Source: CAZQFS01 sp964592755 (GTDB lineage Bacteria > Hydrothermota > Tepidihabitantia > Tepidihabitantales > Tepidihabitantaceae). From it: 30,902 nucleotides of DNA. The position numbers and the translations under genes are program-made. The stretch is from contig CAZQFS010000021.1 of assembly GCA_964592755.1 (NCBI GenBank), forward strand, positions 1 to 30,902. Direction: 5' to 3'. Each line of letters begins with the position of its first letter. The first letter of the stretch is position 1. Shown one piece after another: positions 24,164 through 30,902 of this stretch. The notes under the pieces were generated by a model. It worked only from the letters and a program-made list of their open reading frames with translations. It was not told the origin of the DNA and ran no database searches.

Positions 24164-25384
24164 ATGAAGAGACCAGGTCTTGTGTTGCTGCTGCTGTTTG
24201 CCGGAGCTGCGGCCGAGTGGCTGCCCATCGGTCCGGACGGCGGCTATGTCCAGGCGATGGGCGTTGACCCGGTGCGGCCGGATACGCTCTACTGCGTCGG
24301 CTCTCTGCCCGACACCCTGGCGCCGGTCTTCCGTACGACCAACCACGGCGCGGACTGGGTTCGCGTCGGGTTTCTCGGCCGCGATGGCGCGATGAGCCTG
24401 GTCGTCGACCCTTATGCCCCAAACACGATTCTCGGTCCGACCGGCAGCACGTTCGCTCAACGCTCGACCGATGGCGGCGCGACATGGCGTCAGGTTTCGC
24501 TGCCGCTTCATGTATCGGTCGTCGCCTGCGACCCGTTTGTGCCGGGTCGCGTCTATGCCGCGGGGACGTACTACGACTCCATCAATCGGCCCGCGTTCGC
24601 GGTCTCGACCGACCACGGCGCAACATGGTCTGGTCGGCTGGTCAGGGATGACACGGGCACCGTCTATGGCATCGACGCAAGCCCGCTCGACTCAGGCACT
24701 ATCTACCTGTCGGGCGACTACGGCGCGGTGTTGCGCTCGACCGACGCCGGCCTGACCTGGCAGGAACGGTCGGCCGGGCTTGCCCCGGACGACGTCGTCT
24801 TCAGCATCTCGGTCAATCATGCAGATTCCCGCATTCTCCTCTGTGGCGGCATCTACGGCACGTTCCGCTCGACCGATGCAGGCGGGTCATGGCAGCGGAC
24901 CGGTTCAAGCGGGTTTGTCATGACCGTTGACTTCAGCCCGGCTGACGCGGCGATTGGCTATGCCTATGGATACGACGCGGAGCCGGTCTGCTACTACACC
25001 ACCGACACCGGCAGAACCTGGCAGTCCACCGCTCCGGTTCAGCCGACCGCGCGGCTCAGCGGCATCGTGGCTGACCCGAGCCTGGGGCAGGGGGTCTGGT
25101 GCGCGACTGCCGGAGGAATGATGCACTCGACCGACTGCGGCCGGCATTGGAACCCGCTGAACACCGGCATTCGCACCGCGGCCATCCCGACCCTGGCCGT
25201 CGCTTCTTTCAGCCCGGCCCGGGTCTACGTTGCCGCCGAGGGGGTGGGCCTGTACCGCTCGCTTGACGCGGGTTCGACCTGGCAGAGCTGCTCCTACTTC
25301 CTTGCCTGTGGCAATATCTGCGGCATCGGGCTGGCGCGCGGCCCGTCGGACGATGTGGTCTGGGCACTTGAGGGCCGGGGCTGA
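24164..25384 (+). CDS. N-terminal part of a secreted BNR/VPS10-like propeller protein, ended by in-frame TGA
   Basis: 406 residues with signal peptide MKRPGLVLLLLFAGAAAE. The mature part is a train of blades of about 45 residues, each with an Asp-box: TTNHGADW, STDGGATW, STDHGATW, STDAGLTW, STDAGGSW, TTDTGRTW, STDCGRHW, SLDAGSTW. Blades contain V-DP-xxP-xxxY motifs as in sortilin/VPS10 and Ycf48-like propellers. It ends at TGA 25382-25384 within a blade (VVWALEGRG), and the same frame resumes at once (GAAELFVSTDGGTVW). A strong ribosome binding site and promoter precede it. Ligand and role unknown; likely cell surface or secreted. Confidence 0.82.
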   Translation: MKRPGLVLLLLFAGAAAEWLPIGPDGGYVQAMGVDPVRPDTLYCVGSLPDTLAPVFRTTNHGADWVRVGFLGRDGAMSLVVDPYAPNTILGPTGSTFAQRSTDGGATWRQVSLPLHVSVVACDPFVPGRVYAAGTYYDSINRPAFAVSTDHGATWSGRLVRDDTGTVYGIDASPLDSGTIYLSGDYGAVLRSTDAGLTWQERSAGLAPDDVVFSISVNHADSRILLCGGIYGTFRSTDAGGSWQRTGSSGFVMTVDFSPADAAIGYAYGYDAEPVCYYTTDTGRTWQSTAPVQPTARLSGIVADPSLGQGVWCATAGGMMHSTDCGRHWNPLNTGIRTAAIPTLAVASFSPARVYVAAEGVGLYRSLDAGSTWQSCSYFLACGNICGIGLARGPSDDVVWALEGRG

Positions 25385-25402
25385 GGGGCCGCAGAGCTCT
25401 TC

Positions 25403-26347
25403 GTGAGCACAGACGGCGGGACCGTCTGGGAAGAAAAGGACTCCTACTACGACGACGGCGGCTGCTGCATCGTCCATCCTGATTCGGCCCACATCATTCT
25501 CACCGGCGGCAAGGGCCCGCTCAGTCAGACCAACTGGTCATTCGTGGTTTCGCGCTCGCGCAACACCGGCGCGAACTGGACCCGTCATGTGCTTTCCGGT
25601 GCGTCCTCAGGCTACTGCTATGCACTGGCGGTGGCGGCGTCATCGAGGAACGTCATCTATGCCGGCGGTGAGGTCTCCGGCGTCGGCGCGGTCTATCGCT
25701 CGACCGACTTCGGCGCGACCTGGAGCCGCACCACTGCGTCACCCGGCGGCACGGTCCTCGGTCTTGCGGTTCACCCCCAGGACGCGAACCGGGTCTTCTG
25801 CGCCACCGTGTCCGGGGTCTTCGTCTCGACCGACGCAGGCGGCAGTTGGACCAGCCGACCCGGGACCGCGGGCAGCGCTGCGGTCGCGTTCTATCCCGAC
25901 GGCCCGGATACGGTCGTTGCCGGCGGCGACTACGGGGTCGTGATTTCCTGGGACCGCGGCGCGACCTGGACCCGGCTGGGCTCCGGGCTTGAAGGGCAGA
26001 CCGTTGCCTGCCTCGGGTTCGCTGAGCGCGGCGGGCCGTTTCTCATTGCCGGGACCGCGGGCAGCGCGTGCTTTGGCTGGCAGTTCTGGACCGGCATCAG
26101 TGAACCAGCGAGGAACGATGAACACGGAACTATGGGCCGCGAGGCGACGGTCGTGCGCGGCATACTATTCGTTCCCGCCTGTTTCATCACTCATCGCTCA
26201 TCACTTATCACTTCCGATGGCCGCAAGGTGATGGAGCTTGAGGTCGGCGCGAATGACGTGCGGAGCCTGACGCCCGGCGTGTACTTTGTGCGAGCTGCCG
26301 ATGGCGCAGGGAACGGACCGAACATCAAGGTCGTGAAGACGCGATGA
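25403..26347 (+). CDS. C-terminal part of the BNR propeller protein with sorting domain
   Basis: 314 residues from GTG 25403, in the same frame as the preceding gene and separated from its TGA by six sense codons (GAAELF). The GTG is a valine inside an Asp-box strand, has no ribosome binding site and no signal peptide, so this is the second half of one gene. It holds further blades (STDGGTVW, NTGANW, STDFGATW, STDAGGSW, WDRGATW). A Por/T9SS-like C-terminal domain follows (VVRGILFVPAC, SDGRKVMELEVG, SLTPGVYFVRAADG, ending IKVVKTR). The joined protein would have about 727 residues. A stretch of TCATCAC-like repeats lies inside the sorting domain at 26184-26212. Nonsense mutation, consensus error and read-through are all possible. 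Confidence 0.78.
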   Translation: MSTDGGTVWEEKDSYYDDGGCCIVHPDSAHIILTGGKGPLSQTNWSFVVSRSRNTGANWTRHVLSGASSGYCYALAVAASSRNVIYAGGEVSGVGAVYRSTDFGATWSRTTASPGGTVLGLAVHPQDANRVFCATVSGVFVSTDAGGSWTSRPGTAGSAAVAFYPDGPDTVVAGGDYGVVISWDRGATWTRLGSGLEGQTVACLGFAERGGPFLIAGTAGSACFGWQFWTGISEPARNDEHGTMGREATVVRGILFVPACFITHRSSLITSDGRKVMELEVGANDVRSLTPGVYFVRAADGAGNGPNIKVVKTR

Positions 26348-26380
26348 GCCGTGAGTAGTCTAACATAAGAAGGAGGAAGA

Positions 26381-28084
26381 GTGGCAGTAAGAACAACGTC
26401 CGAACTGACCCAGGCCTTTGCCGCGGACGGCTTCGTGGTCAGGCGGGCCGTCGAGTTCCAGAACATGCGCGGGATGCTCGCCGAGCACCGGACCGCGCGC
26501 AACACTCAGACCAGCGTGCCCAAGCGTGCGTACTACGTCGAAGGCAGCGGCTACCAGATGGGCTACCTGCTGGGTCTGCTGGCCGAGAAGGACATAAGGC
26601 GCATGACTGTGGATTACGTCAACAACGTCATCCCGGCGTTCATCTCGCCGGACCTCGCGGGCGTGAGCCGGCAGCTCGCATTCCAGATTCTCCTCTACAT
26701 CGTCAAGGTCTGGTGTCAGGGTGTGTACGCTGCCTATCCCAACGACATCCCCGAGCCGCTCAAGCAGGAGATGCTTGGCCTCGTGGCCGGGTGCAAGGCC
26801 GCAGACCCGAACTCGAGCGTAACCTACGAGAACCTGCTGACCCTGAACGTCGGCGTGGATGCGCTCGTGGCCGCAATCTACACCGGGCTCGGGTTGTACG
26901 AAAGGATTGACCCGATTCTGGACAAGCTCGGGGGCAGGTTCGCGTTCCTGGCCCGGCTGAAGCCGCTGGCACCGCTGGCCAGGGCGCTGTTGCCAAGACC
27001 GAGGCCGGAGTTCTTCCGCGTACCCCTTGCCTGCAACGCGTTCGCCGCGTTCGGGAACGCGACCAATGACCGCCGGTGCTACTTCGGCAGGGATTTCCAG
27101 TTCCCCAGCGCCGGCGTGTTCCAGGATACGGCCTGCCTCGTCATCTACAATCCGAGCTACAACCTGGCAGACAACCAGCCGGCTCTGCCGCTCGTGAGCC
27201 AGACCGCGCCCGGGTTCGTCGGCAGTGTCACCGCCATGAACCGTGCCGGCGTGGGCATCGGTGTGGACATGCTCCCTTCGGCCAACTGCAACCCGCTCCG
27301 GCCCGGGCTGAACTCCCTGTTGATGGTCCGTCATGTCGGGCACGCCGGCAACGGCGCGGACAAGGCGGTTGACGCCATTGTTGCTGCCCAGCGCGGCGCA
27401 TCCTGGATTTACCCGCTGGCCGATGGCGCGAACAACCGGGCAGTGATTGTCGAGGCCGGCATGACCACCGACAACCTCGACTACCTGTCCTACCCGCCGG
27501 CCTGGCTCAAGCCTCTGCTGCCGACCGGGCCTTTTGCGCCTTCGCGCCGGGGCCTTTTCGTGCGGGGGACCGACTGGCAGTGTCCGGCCCAGTACCAGCA
27601 GTACAACCAGCGTCTGTTCCAGAAGATGGGCTACGCCTATGACCCGGCTCAGTTCGGTGAGCGCGGGTACCTGAACCCGGACTGGAGAAGCGGGCCGAAC
27701 CAGAGCTACTTCTTTGCGCCGCAGCGGGAAGCGAAGCCGGACCTGGTCGTCGTCGGCAACCATGCGCTCGTGCCCGAGATGCGGCTCTGCGCGATGAAAG
27801 AGTGGACCAACATCGTCGGCTCAGGCAAGATGGCCGACATCCTCTGGCGATATGATGAGCTGAACAACCAGTGCCTTGCGGCATACGGGAGCATCGACGA
27901 GAACAAGGCACGGGAGCTGATTGACTTCCTTTCGCCCAAGGGCAGGTACAAGGACTACTACCACGGCAACCCGGTGGTCGAAGGCAGCGTCACGCTCTGC
28001 AACCTGACCGACAAGACCATGGCCAGCCACTTCGGCTACCACGATGACGACTGGGTCAGGCTGACTCTGCCCGCCTACGTATAG
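26381..28084 (+). CDS. C45-like Ntn-hydrolase (acyltransferase/amidase) of unknown substrate
   Basis: 567 residues from GTG 26381, with AAGGAGGAAGA directly ahead. The segment ACNAFAAFGNATNDRRCYFGRDFQF (Cys218 first) matches the N-terminal-nucleophile block of peptidase family C45 and penicillin acyltransferase-like enzymes, where the Cys becomes the free N-terminus after self-cleavage. The supporting blocks SVTAMNRAGVGIGVDML and NNRAVIVEAG follow at about 285 and 350. These enzymes cut or transfer acyl groups on amides. The 217 residues before the Cys are longer than in the classic enzyme (nucleophile Cys103), and no signal peptide is seen. It lies 33 bases after the BNR gene and probably shares its transcript. 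Confidence 0.75.
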   Translation: MAVRTTSELTQAFAADGFVVRRAVEFQNMRGMLAEHRTARNTQTSVPKRAYYVEGSGYQMGYLLGLLAEKDIRRMTVDYVNNVIPAFISPDLAGVSRQLAFQILLYIVKVWCQGVYAAYPNDIPEPLKQEMLGLVAGCKAADPNSSVTYENLLTLNVGVDALVAAIYTGLGLYERIDPILDKLGGRFAFLARLKPLAPLARALLPRPRPEFFRVPLACNAFAAFGNATNDRRCYFGRDFQFPSAGVFQDTACLVIYNPSYNLADNQPALPLVSQTAPGFVGSVTAMNRAGVGIGVDMLPSANCNPLRPGLNSLLMVRHVGHAGNGADKAVDAIVAAQRGASWIYPLADGANNRAVIVEAGMTTDNLDYLSYPPAWLKPLLPTGPFAPSRRGLFVRGTDWQCPAQYQQYNQRLFQKMGYAYDPAQFGERGYLNPDWRSGPNQSYFFAPQREAKPDLVVVGNHALVPEMRLCAMKEWTNIVGSGKMADILWRYDELNNQCLAAYGSIDENKARELIDFLSPKGRYKDYYHGNPVVEGSVTLCNLTDKTMASHFGYHDDDWVRLTLPAYV

Positions 28085-28103
28085 GAACGCGCCGCGCTCG
28101 TCG

Positions 28104-28862
28104 TCAGGCCGGCCGGTCCGGCTTGCGGGCGACGACCAGGAACGTGGCCGCCAGGCAGCGTGCACCAAGAAGCTGACACAGGCTCTCCCAGGTCGCGGCC
28201 AGCAGGTACAGCGGCAGAAAGAAACCGAAGTAGTGCGCGCCGTAGTAACTGACGACTGTCTGCTCGACCGAGAAGCCCGCCTGCCTGAGTGATGCCTCAA
28301 GCGCGGCCGGCGAGCAGCGGTGATAGTAGGTGTGGAAGCGCGTGGTGCCGGTCGTCTCTGGGTGGAGCCGATTGACAACACGCTGACGCAGGTCGTCGGG
28401 CAGCAGACGACTCAGCAGCGCCGCAAGGCTGTAGCGTGAGGGCAGCAGGTGAATCGTCGCGCCGCCGGGTTTCAGCACACGCCAGACCTCGGCCAGGAAC
28501 GCGGTGATGTCGGGCAGGTGTTCGAGCACGTGCTTTGAGGCGACGATGTCGATTGTGCCGTCGGCGAACGGCAGGCGCCGGGTGATATCGGCTACGCGCC
28601 AGTCGTCCAGCTCGCGGTTGGCGCGCAGGGCCTGCTCGGACGCATCCACGCCGATGACGTTGACTCCGGACGGGCGATACTCGTAGAAAGAACAGCGGTC
28701 CCCGGCACCGGCATCGACGACCGTCGCGCCGCCGGGCAGGTTGCGCATCGCCTCCCCGACCCTGCGCTCATAAAAGAGCGAGATGTCGAGCCGGCGCAGG
28801 GGCAGGCGTCGCTCGACCGCGGCCGCCAGGTGCCGGTTTGCCCGGACGATTCCGCGCAGCAC
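28104..28862 (-). CDS. Class I SAM-dependent methyltransferase (Methyltransf_11 type)
   Basis: About 252 residues from GTG 28862. Motif I VVDAGAGD is at about 48-55, the acidic end of strand two is GVDAS, motif IV is DIVASKHVLEHLPD (the LEHL signature of Methyltransf_11), and EVWRVLKPGGATIHLLPSR follows. Residues about 205-230 (YFGFFLPLYLLAATWESL) are hydrophobic, suggesting membrane association and perhaps a lipid, polyprenyl or glycan-linked substrate, but the substrate cannot be read. An in-frame TTG at 28868 falls in the -10 box and is rejected; GTG 28862 lies at the predicted transcript start. It converges with the C45-like gene, 19 bases apart. Confidence 0.87.
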   Translation of the reverse strand: MLRGIVRANRHLAAAVERRLPLRRLDISLFYERRVGEAMRNLPGGATVVDAGAGDRCSFYEYRPSGVNVIGVDASEQALRANRELDDWRVADITRRLPFADGTIDIVASKHVLEHLPDITAFLAEVWRVLKPGGATIHLLPSRYSLAALLSRLLPDDLRQRVVNRLHPETTGTTRFHTYYHRCSPAALEASLRQAGFSVEQTVVSYYGAHYFGFFLPLYLLAATWESLCQLLGARCLAATFLVVARKPDRPA

Positions 28863-28867
28863 GACCA

Positions 28868-28896
28868 AGAGTAGCAGTCAGGCCGGGCGAAGTCAA
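28868..28896 (-). promoter_or_regulatory. Sigma70-like promoter giving a leaderless methyltransferase mRNA
   Basis: TTGACT (28891-28896), a 17-base spacer and TACTCT (28868-28873) on the minus strand. The GTG start at 28862 lies 5 bases past the -10 box, at the expected transcript start, with no room for a ribosome binding site. Confidence 0.5.
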
Positions 28897-28931
28897 AAGG
28901 CGAGGTGCGTGCACCCGCAGCCGTGGTACGC

Positions 28932-30110
28932 TCAGGCAACGGGCTGCCCGACGAGCACAGCAAGGAACCGCTCGACTTCTTCCTCGGTGTTGTACCAGTG
29001 CGGAGACAGTCTGAGCATGTTCTCCCGCAACGAGCAGGTGCAGTTGGCGTCGGTGAGCCGGGCGTGCAGGGCGGCCGAATCGCCGCCGCGGCAGGTGATG
29101 ATTCCCGCGCTTCGCTCAGGCTCGGGCGGAGTCACGATTTTGAATCCGGAGGACTCAAGCCCGGCGCGCAGCAGCCCGGTCAGGTTGCGCACCCGCGCCT
29201 CGACCCGGGCAATGTCGCACTCAAGCAGCAGCTTGAGCGACTCGCGCAGGCCATAGATGGCCAGGTAGTTCTTGGTTCCTTCTTCGAGCCGGCTGGCCCC
29301 GGGCTTCATTGGCTTCGTTGTGTGGATGTCGTTGAAATCGTCCCACTGGGCCGAGAGCCAGCCGAGGTTGAACGGCCGGAGCCGGGGCAGTAGGTTCTGG
29401 TCCACGTACATGAAGCCAGAACCCTGGGGCGAGAGGAGCCATTTGGCGCCGTGCGATACGATGAAGTCGGGTTTTACCAGTGACCAGTCCAGGTCAACGA
29501 CGCCCAGCCCCTGAATCGCGTCCACGAGCGAAAGGACTCCGCGCTCGCGGCAGAACCGGCAGATAGCCGCGACGTCGAACCTGCGGCCGGTGAGGAAATG
29601 AACCCAGGAGACCGCAACCAGCCGCGTGCGACGGTCGACAAGGCGGAAGAGAACGCTCGGGTCCTGGACCAGCGCGGCACTGGTGACCGTGCGCTGTTCG
29701 ACCTCGGGCAGCAGGTAGCGGAATGGGTAGGTCACGGTCGGGAAGTCGTCCGACATCAGGACGACATTGTCACCCGGCTGCCACTCGATGGAGCCGATGG
29801 CGATGATGACCCCGGCCGAGGTATTCTTGGTGAAGGCAAGCGTCGCCGGCGCGACGTGCAGAAGCCTGCCCAGGCTCACCCGCGCCTCCTCGGCGACTGC
29901 CTCGGCCTCGGCATAGGGAACCTGGCCGTGCTCGGCCTGATACCGGCAGTACCAGTTCACAGCCTCGACCGCGGTCGCGGGCAGGGGCCCGGTTGAAGCA
30001 TGGTTGAAGTAGACCCAGCGCCTGGTGACCGGGAACAGCGCCCGGACTCGGACGAGTTCGGGGTCGGTCGAAAGCTCTGCTGTGCGCTGGTGCTCCGCGA
30101 AGCGGTTCAC
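28932..30110 (-). CDS. Class V aminotransferase (PLP-dependent, cysteine desulfurase-like)
   Basis: 392 residues. Fold-type I PLP enzyme: YFNHASTGPLP (34-44) is the N-terminal class V block, FTKNTSAGVIIAIG (93-106) holds the phosphate-binding turn, the cofactor Asp197 is in SLVDAIQGLGVVDLDW, and the Schiff-base Lys223 is in SHGAKWLLSPQGSGF. C-terminal RLSPHWYNTEEEVERFL is typical of SufS/CsdA/isopenicillin-N-epimerase-like enzymes. The desulfurase active-site Cys loop is not clearly seen, so desulfurase activity should not be assumed; epimerase, lyase or kynureninase-like reactions remain open. GTG 30110 overlaps the TGA of the OmpA-family gene by 4 bases, so the two are translationally coupled. 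The substrate is unknown. Confidence 0.88.
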   Translation of the reverse strand: MNRFAEHQRTAELSTDPELVRVRALFPVTRRWVYFNHASTGPLPATAVEAVNWYCRYQAEHGQVPYAEAEAVAEEARVSLGRLLHVAPATLAFTKNTSAGVIIAIGSIEWQPGDNVVLMSDDFPTVTYPFRYLLPEVEQRTVTSAALVQDPSVLFRLVDRRTRLVAVSWVHFLTGRRFDVAAICRFCRERGVLSLVDAIQGLGVVDLDWSLVKPDFIVSHGAKWLLSPQGSGFMYVDQNLLPRLRPFNLGWLSAQWDDFNDIHTTKPMKPGASRLEEGTKNYLAIYGLRESLKLLLECDIARVEARVRNLTGLLRAGLESSGFKIVTPPEPERSAGIITCRGGDSAALHARLTDANCTCSLRENMLRLSPHWYNTEEEVERFLAVLVGQPVA

Positions 30111-30902
30111 TGCTCCAGGATGCGGAACTCGGTGCGGCGATTCCGGGCCATCCCCTCGGGCGAATCGTTGGGCGCAATCGGCTGGGTGTCGGCATAGCCG
30201 TTGGCCGTGAGCCGCCCGGGCGCGATGCCGAACTTGTCCATCAGGTGCTGACGTACCGCCTCGGCCCGCGCCTTCGAAAGCTCCCAGTTGGACGGGAACT
30301 CGCGGGTGTTGATTTCGCGCGGGTCGGTGTGGCCGGCCAGCTCGACCCTGATGTCCGGGGTCTGCTTCAGGATTTCCCCGGCGCGGTCGAGCACGGCCAC
30401 GAACTGCGGCAGGATGTCGGCCCTGCCGGTCTCGAAGTTTACTCCTTCGAGCACGATGGTCATCTTCTGCTTCACCAGGAAGAAGTCGCGCTCGGTCGGT
30501 CGGCCGGTGTCGATTCGGAGCGTGCAGGATTGAGGGATGTAGTCTTCACTCGGGCCGGTGACGCCCACCCGGTACTCACCCGCGGGCAGATTGCGGAACC
30601 GGAACCGACCTGAGTCTCCGACCGCCTGCTCGCCGAACGCCACCCCGCGACAGGCAATGCGTCCTGCCAGGGGCAGGCGCGTTGCCGCGTCGTAGATGCC
30701 GCCCCTGAGCTCCCCGTACTTCACTTTGTCCATGGCGATGATTACGCGCTGCTCCCGGTCACCGGCCACGGCCACAGTCTCCTCTCCGGGCAGGTACCCG
30801 GCAAGTATCGCCCGAACAGACAACGTACCTGGTCCAAGCCGCGTCAGGTGCATCTCGCCGGCCGTGGCCACCGTCCCGGCCTGGGCAGCCACTTTCCCGG
30901 CC
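30107..30902 (-). CDS. OmpA-family protein with carboxypeptidase-regulatory-like domain, N-terminus outside window
   Basis: The frame is open to the window edge, so the start is missing (265 codons seen). From the left of the protein: a PEGA-like or Ig-like piece (LSVRAILAGYLPGEETVAV), then a CarboxypepD_reg-like beta-sandwich (GELRGGIYDAATRLPLAGRI, FRFRNLPAGEYRVGVTGP). The last 115 residues are an OmpA peptidoglycan-binding domain with VNFETGRADILPQ, the peptidoglycan-contacting Asp in AGHTDPRE, ELSKARAEAVRQHL with the conserved Arg, and GYADTQPIAPNDSPEGMARNRRTEF. It probably ties the outer membrane to the cell wall. It overlaps the start of the aminotransferase gene by 4 bases. Confidence 0.9.
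   Translation of the reverse strand, partial: AGKVAAQAGTVATAGEMHLTRLGPGTLSVRAILAGYLPGEETVAVAGDREQRVIIAMDKVKYGELRGGIYDAATRLPLAGRIACRGVAFGEQAVGDSGRFRFRNLPAGEYRVGVTGPSEDYIPQSCTLRIDTGRPTERDFFLVKQKMTIVLEGVNFETGRADILPQFVAVLDRAGEILKQTPDIRVELAGHTDPREINTREFPSNWELSKARAEAVRQHLMDKFGIAPGRLTANGYADTQPIAPNDSPEGMARNRRTEFRILEQ

Noticed and set aside
25382..25440. Selenocysteine at TGA 25382 with a SECIS hairpin
   Set aside because: Only a weak 4-bp stem (GCTC-TTCGT-GAGC) follows, and a linker in a propeller blade is not a plausible redox site.
26360..27763. A 467-codon open frame opposite the C45-like gene
   Set aside because: Antisense shadow; the plus strand has a ribosome binding site and family motifs.

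Overview
The window looks like a scaffold from an uncultured, GC-rich (roughly 60-65 % by eye) Gram-negative bacterium, probably a metagenome bin because it carries an exact 100-N scaffold gap. The content suggests a lineage near the FCB group, possibly candidate phylum WOR-3/Stahlbacteria. The signs are large secreted beta-propeller proteins (BNR/Asp-box and FG-GAP repeats) ending in Por/T9SS-like C-terminal sorting domains, several lipoproteins, an OmpA-family protein and small outer-membrane barrels. This placement is inference; no rRNA is present. I see no phage, transposase, CRISPR or resistance gene.

Layout. 1-1280: 3' part missing of arginyl-tRNA synthetase (minus). 1560-4974: a secreted BNR protein and a clostripain-type (C11) lipoprotein protease with a PEGA domain, each with its own promoter (minus). 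5121-7329: divergent membrane-anchored TPR protein followed by tRNA-Val(CAC) (plus). 7369-13983: two adjoining minus-strand operons, gap-pgk-tpiA and secG-rplU-CBM-like-FG-GAP-HTH, so glycolysis, Sec translocation, ribosomal L21 and two exported proteins lie side by side. 14014-16943: an envelope operon of small barrel protein, lipoprotein, methyltransferase and a lipoprotein with three tandem LytR_C-like repeats. 16944-17474: gene-free. 17475-19465: a BNR/T9SS gene split by an in-frame TAG, preceded by a long, highly structured leader. 19508-21465: a small basic protein, then lemA-htpX. 21531-23977: enoyl-CoA hydratase, thiolase and truncated tsaE (plus). After the gap, 24112-28084: a second BNR/T9SS gene split by an in-frame TGA, then a C45-like Ntn-hydrolase. 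28104-30902: a methyltransferase, a class V aminotransferase and an OmpA-domain protein (minus).

The clearest cross-cutting result is a uniform promoter grammar. I could read thirteen sigma70-like promoters by eye. Twelve have TTGACN as the -35 box, and ten have a spacer of exactly 16 bases. They fall upstream of the tRNA and almost every operon head, they decide several start codons (including TTG and GTG starts), and they predict two leaderless mRNAs. The most intriguing unexplained items are the 115-base structured element inside the predicted 5' leader of a BNR gene, the two same-frame stop interruptions in two genes of one protein class, and a perfect 13-bp palindrome that overlaps a stop codon and holds the -35 box of the tRNA promoter.
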